Positions 8,340 to 17,015 of a stretch of 64,000 nt of DNA are shown here, one piece after another (positions within the stretch are counted from its first letter, which is position 1; each line of letters opens with the position of its first letter). This DNA comes from an uncultured Pelagibacteraceae bacterium. Its GTDB lineage: Bacteria > Pseudomonadota > Alphaproteobacteria > Pelagibacterales > Pelagibacteraceae. The notes below the pieces were generated by a model. The model made no database searches, was not told the origin of the DNA, and saw only the letters and a program-made list of their open reading frames with translations. The DNA lies in contig CACLAY010000002.1 of NCBI GenBank assembly GCA_902604975.1, positions 124,001 to 188,000 of the forward strand. The letters are read 5' to 3'. The position numbers and the translations under genes were made by a program.

Positions 8340-9404
8340 TCAAATTTTTGGCTCTTGTTGCGTCATGCAATGAATAGCCCCAAAACCCCAAATCAAATCA
8401 CTACAATCAATACCAATAACTTTTCTATTTGTAAAAAATTTTCTAAAAATTTTTAAAACCTTTTTGTCTTCTTTCACATTAAATACTGGAACCAAGACTG
8501 TTTTATTACTTATGAAAAAATTTAAATAACTTGCTGGGACACGAGTTTTGTCTATGACAACTGGGCTTGGCATAGGAATTTTTATAATTTTTAATTTTTT
8601 TCCATTTTCATCGTGACTTTTACCCAATATTTTTAAATTTTCTTTAAGAGCTTTATAATTTTTATCTAATCTATTATTTTCTACAGCTATCATAATTGTA
8701 CTTTTAGAAACAAATCTTGCGATATCATCGACGTGCCCGTGTGTGTCATCTCCAATAATTCCTTTATTAAGCCAAATAAAATTTTTTGCATTTAAATATT
8801 TTGAAAATAGATTTTCGTAATCAATTTTTTTGAATCCTTTATTTCTCACTTGTTTACTACTTAATAAGCACTCCTTTGTCAGCAATATAGAGCCTGATCC
8901 ATTGTTATCAAATGCACCCCCTTCCATTACGACTCTTACAAATTTTTTTGAATTTACTTTTTTAGGTAAAATACTTTTAATATTCAAATATTTACTAATA
9001 AGGCTATTGATTTTGTTATCATTTTTGAAATTTTTATATTTTGACCAGGCATTGAATTTAAAATCGAGCATGGTCTTTTTTCTTTTTTTTTTGTTGACTA
9101 AAAATATTGGCCCAGAATCTCTTAACCAAAGTCTGTCTGTTTTAAGTTTATGAAATTTAATGTTGGATATATTGCAACCTATTTTTTTTAAATATATTCT
9201 TGTGGTACCAATACTTTTGGTATTATTGACTAATAAATGTACTTTTTGATGTTTTGTTAAATATTTTATTATTTTTCCAACTACATTTGGAATTTTTTCA
9301 AATAATCCAGGCCAATCATTTTTATTATGAGGCCACGACATCCAAACTGATTTTTGAGGCTCCCATTCTGCTGGCATTCTAAATTCATCTATTTTTTTAC
9401 TCAT
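8340..9404 (-). CDS. aguA: Agmatine deiminase
   Basis: A 354-residue member of the peptidyl-arginine-deiminase-like family. It hydrolyses agmatine to N-carbamoylputrescine and ammonia. Evidence: the N-terminal MPAEWEPQKSVWMSWPHN-type motif, RLWLRDSGP in the first third, VMEGGAFDNNG, the GDDTHGHVDD segment with an active-site histidine, and the catalytic cysteine in GAIHCMTQQEP near the C-terminus (Cys346). It is the last gene of a minus-strand operon and overlaps aguB by 8 bases. Together AguA and AguB convert agmatine to putrescine. The presence of all expected catalytic residues argues for an active enzyme. Confidence 0.93.
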   Translation of the reverse strand: MSKKIDEFRMPAEWEPQKSVWMSWPHNKNDWPGLFEKIPNVVGKIIKYLTKHQKVHLLVNNTKSIGTTRIYLKKIGCNISNIKFHKLKTDRLWLRDSGPIFLVNKKKRKKTMLDFKFNAWSKYKNFKNDNKINSLISKYLNIKSILPKKVNSKKFVRVVMEGGAFDNNGSGSILLTKECLLSSKQVRNKGFKKIDYENLFSKYLNAKNFIWLNKGIIGDDTHGHVDDIARFVSKSTIMIAVENNRLDKNYKALKENLKILGKSHDENGKKLKIIKIPMPSPVVIDKTRVPASYLNFFISNKTVLVPVFNVKEDKKVLKIFRKFFTNRKVIGIDCSDLIWGFGAIHCMTQQEPKI

Positions 9405-10278
9405 CTTTAGGATTTTTGAGAATATCTCTATAAAATTCAGTTCTTCTATCTCTTAAAAAAGGCCAGTGCTGTCTAGCAGTATCTATTTTTTTATAATCTA
9501 CTTCACAAACTAAAATATCTTCTTTTTTATTTCCTGCTTTTGCAATTATTTTACCACTAGGATCTATCATCATTGAATTACCCCAAAATTCAATTTTTTT
9601 TTTTCCTTTTTTTTCAACACCAACTCTATTTATAGCAGCCACATAAGTTCCATTAGCAATAGCATGAGATTTTTGCATTGTGATCCAAGATTCTAATTGA
9701 GATTTTCCAAATTTCTTTTTTTCCTTTGGGTGCCATCCAATAGCAGTAGGATAAAAAATAATTTGAGCCCCTTTTAAAGCTGTTAATCTTGCTGCTTCGG
9801 GGAACCATTGATCCCAACATATAAGAGGACCTATCTTGCCAAATTTAGTTTTCACACTTTTGAAACCTAGGTCTCCAGGACTGAAATAAAATTTTTCATA
9901 ATACCCGGGGTCATCAGGTATGTGCATCTTACGATATTTAGATAGAATATTACCATTTTCATTAATAATGATACTAGTGTTATGATAAAACCCAGATGTT
10001 TTTTTTTCGAACATAGTAATATTCAATACAACACCAAGCTCCTTTGCTAAATCGCAAAATATTCCAGAGATTTTTCCTGGAATTTTTTCTGCTAATCTAA
10101 AATTTGAATGACTTTCTGTTTGGCAAAAGTAATTAGTCAAAAATAGTTCTGGTAGACATATTATCTTTGCCTTTTTCCTTGCAGCTTTTTTAATATTTTT
10201 TATAGCTAAATCAATATTAGATTGAATTGTCCCTAAAGATTTACTTTGTATTAAACCAATTTTGATTTTTTTGATCAT
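9397..10278 (-). CDS. aguB: N-carbamoylputrescine amidase
   Basis: A 293-residue nitrilase-superfamily hydrolase that converts N-carbamoylputrescine to putrescine, CO2 and ammonia. The catalytic triad is visible: Glu44 (CLPELF), Lys117 (KYRKMHIPDD) and Cys154 (GPLICWDQWFPE). The segment after Lys117, with PGYYEKFYFSPGD, and the C-terminal RHWPFLRDRR-like ending (here ARQHWPFLRDRR) are typical of AguB rather than generic omega-amidases. It lies 3 bases after the DHS-like gene and overlaps aguA. Its place in the operon supports the function strongly. Confidence 0.93.
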   Translation of the reverse strand: MIKKIKIGLIQSKSLGTIQSNIDLAIKNIKKAARKKAKIICLPELFLTNYFCQTESHSNFRLAEKIPGKISGIFCDLAKELGVVLNITMFEKKTSGFYHNTSIIINENGNILSKYRKMHIPDDPGYYEKFYFSPGDLGFKSVKTKFGKIGPLICWDQWFPEAARLTALKGAQIIFYPTAIGWHPKEKKKFGKSQLESWITMQKSHAIANGTYVAAINRVGVEKKGKKKIEFWGNSMMIDPSGKIIAKAGNKKEDILVCEVDYKKIDTARQHWPFLRDRRTEFYRDILKNPKDE

Positions 10279-10281
10279 TAA

Positions 10282-11322
10282 TCAAAATATCTTGGAAAAA
10301 TTTTTTCTTTCTCTATTTTTCCATTCACCTTTATGATAGGCATCACTTGCTATTAAGGGTAGCACACTTGTTGCTTCTGCAAAAACCATTTGCTCCTTTG
10401 TAATATCTACTTTGCCCCATGAGCTTGCCTCTTTTAATGTTGAGCTACTGCAGGCTCCATCTCTGGAATCAGCGACTGTTATTTGAATAGCATATTTGTG
10501 CATATCTACATCTTTACCTAAAAGTTCAGCACATATAACAGTATCTTGAATAAAATTTTTTGGTACACCTCCTCCAATCATAAAAAGACCTGACCCTTTA
10601 GATTTGATTTTAATTTCAGTTAATTCTCTAAATTCTCGGATTGAGTCGATTGTGATGTGATTTTTTGGATTTCTTTCTTGATGCATTACAAGCCCAAATC
10701 CTGCGCTTGAATCAGTAAACGCTGGACAGAAAATTGGAACTTCGTTGTCATAGGCAACCTCTATCAATGAATCTTTCTTCTTTGCGTTTGTTTTAAGATA
10801 TTTACCAATCTCTTTTATAAATTCTCTTGATGTATAACTTTTAGGCTCTAATTGATCTGCAATTTCTCCAATAGTTTTATCGCACATTTGAAGCTCTTCT
10901 TCATCAATGTATGTATCATATATTCTATCAACGTAGTTATTTCTTAACTCTGTATCATCTTGATATTGGGATCCCTGATAATGTCTGAAACCAAGTGCTT
11001 CAAAGAAATCCATATCAATAATTGAAGCCCCAGTTGCTACTATTGCATCTACCATATTATATTTAACTAAATCTCTATAAATATGCATACATCCTGCAGC
11101 AGATGTTGATCCAGCGAGTGTTAAAAATATAGTACAATCTTTATCTTTTATCATCTCATTATAAATATTTGCAGCATTTGCAGTCTCTCTTGAGACGAAA
11201 GACATTTTTTCCATTGAAGAAACTATTTTTCTAGCATCGAAAGAAGTTATATCAATATGCTCTACTTCTTTACTAAGTAAATCACTTTTTCTATTATTTG
11301 ATTGGTTTTTATTATCTGACAT
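10282..11322 (-). CDS. Deoxyhypusine-synthase-like enzyme (probable polyamine aminobutyl/aminopropyl transferase)
   Basis: A 346-residue protein of the deoxyhypusine synthase family. Family hallmarks are LTLAGSTSAAG near residue 70, VATGASIID (95-103), VPIFCPAFTDSSAGFG (195-210) and GGGVPKNF (250-257). Lys255 lies at the position of the lysine that forms the covalent intermediate in eukaryotic DHS. Bacteria lack the eIF5A substrate, and characterised bacterial relatives act on free diamines, for example as homospermidine synthases. It sits between a PLP decarboxylase and AguB-AguA, so a role in building a triamine from putrescine is the simplest reading. Whether the product is homospermidine, spermidine or something else cannot be decided from the sequence. 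It shares one base with the upstream decarboxylase gene. Confidence 0.82.
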   Translation of the reverse strand: MSDNKNQSNNRKSDLLSKEVEHIDITSFDARKIVSSMEKMSFVSRETANAANIYNEMIKDKDCTIFLTLAGSTSAAGCMHIYRDLVKYNMVDAIVATGASIIDMDFFEALGFRHYQGSQYQDDTELRNNYVDRIYDTYIDEEELQMCDKTIGEIADQLEPKSYTSREFIKEIGKYLKTNAKKKDSLIEVAYDNEVPIFCPAFTDSSAGFGLVMHQERNPKNHITIDSIREFRELTEIKIKSKGSGLFMIGGGVPKNFIQDTVICAELLGKDVDMHKYAIQITVADSRDGACSSSTLKEASSWGKVDITKEQMVFAEATSVLPLIASDAYHKGEWKNRERKNFSKIF

Positions 11323-12500
11323 TAAGCAACAAGAAACTCTTTATTTGCTTCTTTGTCATACATCGTCATGATTGGATTATCTTCAACTTCGTAAATATCA
11401 TCTGAGTAAAATCCATTAAAATTAGTTCTAAAAGTTAATCCATACGCTCCAAGCTGTCCTAATTCTATATAGTCGTTTTCTTTGATGTTATTAGGTAAAA
11501 TAAAAGGACCTTTCATATAATCCATACTATCACAAGTTGGACCATAGAAATCAAATGATGTTAATTTCTTTGAGATTACTCTTCCATCTGTTATCATTTT
11601 TGATGGGTAAACTATGTTGGGAACACCTGCATCAAACAAAGTTCCATATGTCCCATCATTTATATAAAGCTTTTGTTTTTTTCTTAAATCAACTCTTACA
11701 ATTGTTGAGCCACTTTCAGCAACAATTGCTCTTCCAGGTTCACAAATAATTTCTGGAAGCTTATCTAATTTTAAATTATTTAAAGCTTTTTTAATTTCAT
11801 CAAAATAACTTTTTAAAGATTGAGGAATAAGATCAGGGTAAATAGTAGGAAAGCCACCACCAACATTTATTACATCGGGTATAATTTTAGTTTTTTTAAT
11901 TATATTATTGATTTCAAATATTCCTTTTGAATAAGATATTGGGTGCATACATTGTGAACCAACATGAAAACTAAGTCCAATTTTTTTAGAATATTGTTTT
12001 GTTAATCTAAGTAATCCAGCTGCTTCAGTATTAATGGCTCCAAATTTTTTTGATAAATCAATTTCCGCATGTTCATTAGATACAGAAACTCTAATAAATA
12101 ATTCTAAGTCTTTAGCGTAATTTGTATTTTCTAAAATTTTTATTAATTCATCTTTAGTATCTAAAGAAAAGGTCTTAACATTATATTTAAAATATGCCTC
12201 TTGAATGCTTTCTCTACTTTTGACTGTATGCATATAAGAACAATTCGCATCTGGACTTATTTTTCTTATAGCCTCTATTTCTCTGATAGATGCTACGTCA
12301 AAATGGTTAATGCCACTCTCAACAATAGTTTTAAGAACTAATGGATGTGGGTTGGTTTTTAAAGCATAAAGTATTTTTCCAGGGAAATTTTTTTGGAAGT
12401 ATTTAGAAGCCAATTTGATTGACTCTTTTCTAATACAATAAACAGGTCCTGTCGGTCTCAGTTGATTAACTAATTCCTCAACTGACTTAAATTTTTGCAT
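11322..12500 (-). CDS. PLP-dependent fold-III decarboxylase, ornithine/lysine (or arginine) type
   Basis: A 392-residue alanine-racemase-fold decarboxylase of the eukaryotic ODC type. The PLP-binding lysine is in YALKTNPHP (Lys48). HVGSQ lies in the middle, a GGGFP phosphate-binding loop follows, CEPGRAIV is conserved, and the second-subunit active-site cysteine is in GPTCDSMDY (Cys323). Such proteins decarboxylate ornithine or lysine. The same fold also includes carboxynorspermidine and biosynthetic arginine decarboxylases, although the latter are usually longer. It is the first gene of the polyamine operon. The AguA-AguB pair downstream needs agmatine, so the substrate is an open question. 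An AGAGGTG ribosome site sits just upstream of the ATG. Confidence 0.85.
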   Translation of the reverse strand: MQKFKSVEELVNQLRPTGPVYCIRKESIKLASKYFQKNFPGKILYALKTNPHPLVLKTIVESGINHFDVASIREIEAIRKISPDANCSYMHTVKSRESIQEAYFKYNVKTFSLDTKDELIKILENTNYAKDLELFIRVSVSNEHAEIDLSKKFGAINTEAAGLLRLTKQYSKKIGLSFHVGSQCMHPISYSKGIFEINNIIKKTKIIPDVINVGGGFPTIYPDLIPQSLKSYFDEIKKALNNLKLDKLPEIICEPGRAIVAESGSTIVRVDLRKKQKLYINDGTYGTLFDAGVPNIVYPSKMITDGRVISKKLTSFDFYGPTCDSMDYMKGPFILPNNIKENDYIELGQLGAYGLTFRTNFNGFYSDDIYEVEDNPIMTMYDKEANKEFLVA

Positions 12501-12536
12501 ATCTGCACCTCTAAAAAAAAATTTACAAAAAAAACC

Positions 12537-12577
12537 TGCATATCAAGTATGCAAATTTCATAAATGCAGCATTTATG
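12537..12577. promoter_or_regulatory. Two adjacent palindromes between the polyamine operon and regA
   Basis: TGCATA-N5-TATGCA occupies 12537-12553. The perfect 19-base palindrome CATAAATGCAGCATTTATG occupies 12559-12577. Their centres are 23 bases apart, about two helical turns, on the shared upstream side of two divergent genes. The layout suggests operator sites for a dimeric regulator. They lie 37-77 bases upstream of the decarboxylase start and 69-109 upstream of the regA start. Hairpin formation in RNA is an alternative. Confidence 0.5.
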
Positions 12578-12645
12578 GGAAATAATTAATAATGTAAAGT
12601 AAATAATGCTATTGAAATATTAAAATTTACTTCCATATAAGGGCT

Positions 12646-13209
12646 ATGATTAACCAACCAATACTTCAGAAATTAAGTGATTTTGAGGATAAATCGCTTT
12701 TGATCGTAGACGATGACAATCCATTTAGACAAAGATTGGCTAGAGCTATGGAAAAAAAAGGTTTTACAGTTACACAAGCTGAGAGTGTAAAAATTGGTAT
12801 TGAGACCGTAAAATCACAAAGTCCAGCATTTGCTGTTGTTGATCTAAGGTTAAATGATGGAAATGGATTAGAGGTAGTAAAAGAAATTCAAAAGGGAAAT
12901 CTTAAAAGCAGAATCATAATGTTAACTGGGTATGGTAATATTCCAACAGCAGTTGCTGCAATTAAAGAGGGAGCAATTGATTATATTGCTAAACCAGCAG
13001 ATGCAGATGATGTCGAAAAAGCTCTTTTAGCTGATCCAAATCAAAAACCTGCTCCTCCTGAAAACCCAATGTCTGCAGATAGAGTAAAATGGGAGCACAT
13101 ACATAGAGTTTTTGAATTATGTAACAGAAATGTCTCTGAGACTGCAAGAAGACTAAAAATGCATAGAAGAACTCTTCAGAGGATATTATCTAAAAGGTCT
13201 CCTAGATAA
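12646..13209 (+). CDS. regA: Redox response regulator RegA/ActR/PrrA
   Basis: A 187-residue two-domain regulator. Residues 16-130 form a receiver with the acidic pocket in VDDDNPFRQR and the phosphoacceptor Asp66 in VVDLRLNDG. Residues 145-183 form a Fis-type helix-turn-helix (NVSETARRLKMHRRTLQRIL). The N-terminal receiver motif and the HMHRRTLQR-like helix are diagnostic of the RegA/ActR/PrrA group, which controls redox-responsive genes with the sensor RegB. No regB lies in the window. A proline-rich linker (PNQKPAPPENP) separates the domains, as in the family. It is divergent from the polyamine operon and ends 1 base before the convergent ABC gene. Confidence 0.93.
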   Translation: MINQPILQKLSDFEDKSLLIVDDDNPFRQRLARAMEKKGFTVTQAESVKIGIETVKSQSPAFAVVDLRLNDGNGLEVVKEIQKGNLKSRIIMLTGYGNIPTAVAAIKEGAIDYIAKPADADDVEKALLADPNQKPAPPENPMSADRVKWEHIHRVFELCNRNVSETARRLKMHRRTLQRILSKRSPR

Positions 13210-13210
13210 C

Positions 13211-14140
13211 CTAATTTTTTGTAAGTCTTAAAAAAACATCTTCAAGATCTCCATCATCAGTTGAAATATCTTGAATTTTTATATCTTGTTTTTTAATTTC
13301 TGAGATGATTGTATCAATGCTTAGCTTACTCTTCTCATACGATAAAACTAACTTCTTTCCATCGTTTGATATAACTTTTAACGACTCAAAAGTGTTATCC
13401 TTAATATTAGTTTTTTTATCTGTGATTACGTACACAATTTTTGTTTGAATTCTTTCCAAGAGATTTTTAGTAGTATCCAATGCAACTAATTTCCCTCCAC
13501 TTAGAATACCAATCCTATCACACATTTTTTCTGCTTCTTCAAGATAATGGGTTGTTAGTATTGTTGTTACTCCTTGTTTGTTCAAAGATTTCACATTTTC
13601 CCACAATGTATTTCTAAGCTCCACATCTACTCCAGCGGTAGGCTCATCTAAAATTATAATTGGAGGTTGATGCACCATCGCTTTTGCTACAAGCAATCTT
13701 CTCTTCATACCACCTGATAAAGCTCTAGCATAACTATCAGCTTGTTCCTCTAATGATACCAACTTCAATATAGTATCTGTAATTCTATCTTTTTCTCTAA
13801 TTCCATACAAACCTGCTTGAAGCTCTAAAAGTTTTCTGGGACTAAAAAATGGATCAAAGTTTACTTCTTGTGGAACAATCCCAATAGAGGCTTTAACTTG
13901 TCTAGGGTTTTTATCTAAGTTAAACCCCCAAACATTTACTTCACCACCAGTTTTTACAACTGATCCACCTAATATGTTTATAAATGTACTCTTTCCAGCT
14001 CCATTTGGTCCTAATAGACCAAAAATTTCACCTTCTTTCACTTCTAAGTTTAAATTATTAAGCGCATGCGTTTGTTTAGAACCATTTTTTGAATAAACTT
14101 TATTCAAGTTTTTAACAGTTAAGACGTTTTTTTTATTCAT
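13211..14140 (-). CDS. ABC transporter ATP-binding protein (ABC-2/export type)
   Basis: A 309-residue ATPase subunit of an exporter-type ABC system. It has Walker A GPNGAGKST (44-52), a Q-loop region, signature LSGGMKRRL, Walker B IIILDEPTAGVD and the H-loop TTHYLEEAE. The length, the C-terminal domain of about 80 residues and the YLEEAE motif place it with the DrrA/YadG/CcmA-like group that pairs with ABC-2 permeases. No permease gene is adjacent on either side, so it must work with one encoded elsewhere. Substrate unknown. It is transcribed away from polA. Confidence 0.85.
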   Translation of the reverse strand: MNKKNVLTVKNLNKVYSKNGSKQTHALNNLNLEVKEGEIFGLLGPNGAGKSTFINILGGSVVKTGGEVNVWGFNLDKNPRQVKASIGIVPQEVNFDPFFSPRKLLELQAGLYGIREKDRITDTILKLVSLEEQADSYARALSGGMKRRLLVAKAMVHQPPIIILDEPTAGVDVELRNTLWENVKSLNKQGVTTILTTHYLEEAEKMCDRIGILSGGKLVALDTTKNLLERIQTKIVYVITDKKTNIKDNTFESLKVISNDGKKLVLSYEKSKLSIDTIISEIKKQDIKIQDISTDDGDLEDVFLRLTKN

Positions 14141-14190
14141 ATGAGGGCATACATTTATTACATTTATAAAAATTAAGATATCATTACATT

Positions 14191-16965
14191 ATGGAGAAAA
14201 TTAAAAAAAGTGACCATTTTTACTTAATAGATGGTTCGGGATACATTTTTAGAGCATATTATGCACTTCCTCCTTTAACTAGAAAAAGTGATGGATTACC
14301 AGTTGGTGCTGTCAGCGGTTTTTGCAACATGCTATTTAAATTATTAGAGGACTCTAAATCAGATGATAATTTAGAAAAACCAACACACTTTGCAGTCATA
14401 TTTGATTCAGCAAGAAAAAATTTTAGAAATGAAATATATTCGGAGTATAAAGGAAATAGATCTGATGCTCCTGACGATCTAATTCCTCAATTTGAATACA
14501 TCAGAAAATCTGTAAAAGCTTTTAATTTACCTTCAATTGAGTTAATCAATTATGAAGCAGATGATTTAATTGCAACATATGTAGAAAAAATTTTAGATTT
14601 AGGTGCAAAGGTAACAATTGTTTCTTCAGACAAAGATTTAATGCAGCTTTATAAAAAAGGGGTGAGAATTTATGATCCAATGAAGAACAAATTTATAAAT
14701 CAAGACGATGTTCAAAATAAATTTGGAGTTACTCCAGAAAAAGTAATAGATGTACAATCTTTAGCTGGTGATAGCACAGATAATGTGCCTGGTGTACCTG
14801 GTATAGGAGTTAAAACTGCCGCTGAATTGATAAACCAATATGGAACTTTAGAAAATTTATTAAAAAATGCATCAAAAATAAAACAAAATAAAAGAAGAGA
14901 AACTTTAATAAATAACAAGGACGATGCAATTATTAGCAAAAAATTAGTTACGTTAAAAAAAAATGTCCCTGTAAAAAATAAAATTGAAGAATTCATACTG
15001 AAAAGTGTTGATCAAGATAAGCTTTATTCTTTTCTAAGAGAAATGGAATTTAATAGGCTATTAAGTTCTGCTATCTCAAAGTATGGAGACACAAATAACC
15101 TTATAAATAAAGATATTGATAAAAATTCAGAAAAAACAACAGAAATTAAGAAAAAAAATTATCAATTAATTAAAAATGAAAGGGAGATTGAAGATTGGAT
15201 GAAACAATCTGAGGAAATAGGCGAATTTGCAATAGATACTGAAACAACTTCATTAGACCCTCATACAGCAAAATTAGTAGGTATTTCAATCTCTAACAGA
15301 ATTGGAAATGCATGTTACATTCCATTAAATCACGTTAGTGGAAACAATCTTGACGAAAAAAAAGTCTTAAGTATTTTAAAAAATTATTTAGAGGATGAGA
15401 GCATTAAAAAAGTAGGACAAAATATTAAGTTTGATTTTATTGTCTTTTATCACCGTGGAATCACTTTGAATTCCATGGAAGATACTATGCTTATGTCTTA
15501 CACACTAGATGCTGGTAAAAATAGGCATAATATGGATACACTTTCAGAGATCCATCTAGGTCACAAAACTATAAAATTTAAAGATCTAGTAGGCACCGGA
15601 AAAAAACAACTAAATTTTTCTGAAGTTAACATATCTGAAGCTAAAGATTATGCGGCTGAAGATGCAGATATCACATTTAGATTGTACAAAATTTTTTTAA
15701 AATCATTAAAAGCAGAAAAATTATTGAATATTTATGAGTTATTTGAAAAACCATTAATTAAAATACTAGCAGAAATGGAGATAAAAGGTATTAAACTTGA
15801 CAAATCCTCACTTAACAAACTGTCCTCAAAATTTTCAACTAAAATCGAAAAATTAGAAAAATCTATTTTTAAGATTTCAAAGAAAACATTTAACATTGGA
15901 TCAACGAAGCAACTTGGTGAAATAATGTATAACGATTTAAAAATATCAGCTTTAAAAAAAACAAAAAAAGGAAGTTTTGCCACTAGTGCTTCAGTTTTAG
16001 AGGACCTAGCTTTTAAAGGTTATGAATTTCCAAAACTCATCTTGGAATGGAGGCAAATTAGTAAACTTAAAAATACCTACTCAGATGCATTGCCAGAACA
16101 TATAAATCAAAATACTAAAAGAGTTCATACATCTTTTCTGTTAGCGGCTACTACAACAGGTAGACTTGCATCTAGTGATCCAAATTTACAAAACATTCCA
16201 ATAAAATCAGATGATGGTAAGGATATAAGAAAAGCCTTTGTTTCTGAAAAAAATAATAAATTAATTTCAGCAGACTACAATCAAGTTGAAATGAGAATTT
16301 TGGCAGATCTAGCAGATGTAAAACAGTTGAAAAAGGCGTTTTTAAATAATGAGGATATTCATACTTTGACAGCTAGCCAGGTTTTTGGAAAAGAAATTAA
16401 TAAAATTGATTCAGAAACAAGAAGAAAAGCAAAAGCAATCAACTTTGGGATTATTTATGGCATATCACAATATGGTTTAGCTAAACAAATCAATGTTTCA
16501 AACAATGAAGCAGAAGAATTTTTAAATTCTTATTTTAAAAAATTTCCAGAAATTAAAGATTATATGAAAACAACTGTAAATTTTTGTAGAAAAAGTGGCT
16601 ATGTAAGTAATATATTTGGAAGAAAAACACATCTCACTGGAATTAACGATAAAAATTTCAATGTAAGAAATTTTCAGGAGAGGGCAGCGATAAATGCTCC
16701 AATACAAGGGTCAGCATCAGAGATAATGAGATTAGCAATGATCAGAATAAATAAAGAAATCTCAAATAATAAAAATAATAGTCTTAAAATGTTGTTACAA
16801 ATACACGATGAGTTAATTTTCGAAGAAAGCTCAAAAGAAACAAAAAAAAGTATAAAATTAATTAAGGATTTGATGTTGAGTGTTAAAGATAGTGAACTTC
16901 ACTCATTTTCAATACCTCTTTTAGTCGATATGAATATTGGAGAAAATTGGGGCGAACTTCATTGA
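14191..16965 (+). CDS. polA: DNA polymerase I
   Basis: A 924-residue full-length Pol I for Okazaki fragment processing and repair synthesis. The N-terminal 5'-3' exonuclease (about 1-290) has DGSGYIFRAYYA and YEADDLIAT plus GDSTDNVPGVPGIG. The 3'-5' exonuclease (about 330-520) keeps the metal ligands in FAIDTETTS, NIKFDF and YAAEDAD, so proofreading looks intact. The polymerase domain has motif A SADYNQVEMR (near residue 695), O-helix RRKAKAINFGIIYG with phenylalanine at the sugar-selecting position, and motif C QIHDELIFE (Asp near 873). Length matches the family. chvI follows after 50 bases. Confidence 0.98.
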   Translation: MEKIKKSDHFYLIDGSGYIFRAYYALPPLTRKSDGLPVGAVSGFCNMLFKLLEDSKSDDNLEKPTHFAVIFDSARKNFRNEIYSEYKGNRSDAPDDLIPQFEYIRKSVKAFNLPSIELINYEADDLIATYVEKILDLGAKVTIVSSDKDLMQLYKKGVRIYDPMKNKFINQDDVQNKFGVTPEKVIDVQSLAGDSTDNVPGVPGIGVKTAAELINQYGTLENLLKNASKIKQNKRRETLINNKDDAIISKKLVTLKKNVPVKNKIEEFILKSVDQDKLYSFLREMEFNRLLSSAISKYGDTNNLINKDIDKNSEKTTEIKKKNYQLIKNEREIEDWMKQSEEIGEFAIDTETTSLDPHTAKLVGISISNRIGNACYIPLNHVSGNNLDEKKVLSILKNYLEDESIKKVGQNIKFDFIVFYHRGITLNSMEDTMLMSYTLDAGKNRHNMDTLSEIHLGHKTIKFKDLVGTGKKQLNFSEVNISEAKDYAAEDADITFRLYKIFLKSLKAEKLLNIYELFEKPLIKILAEMEIKGIKLDKSSLNKLSSKFSTKIEKLEKSIFKISKKTFNIGSTKQLGEIMYNDLKISALKKTKKGSFATSASVLEDLAFKGYEFPKLILEWRQISKLKNTYSDALPEHINQNTKRVHTSFLLAATTTGRLASSDPNLQNIPIKSDDGKDIRKAFVSEKNNKLISADYNQVEMRILADLADVKQLKKAFLNNEDIHTLTASQVFGKEINKIDSETRRKAKAINFGIIYGISQYGLAKQINVSNNEAEEFLNSYFKKFPEIKDYMKTTVNFCRKSGYVSNIFGRKTHLTGINDKNFNVRNFQERAAINAPIQGSASEIMRLAMIRINKEISNNKNNSLKMLLQIHDELIFEESSKETKKSIKLIKDLMLSVKDSELHSFSIPLLVDMNIGENWGELH

Positions 16966-17015
16966 AAACAAACAATTGCCCTAATCTGAACAATTTAGTA
17001 TTTTTATTCTAATTT

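Noticed and set aside
12612-12641. TTGAAA-N18-TATAAG as a promoter for regA
   Set aside because: It would start transcription at or past the regA ATG; kept out because such boxes are frequent by chance in AT-rich DNA.
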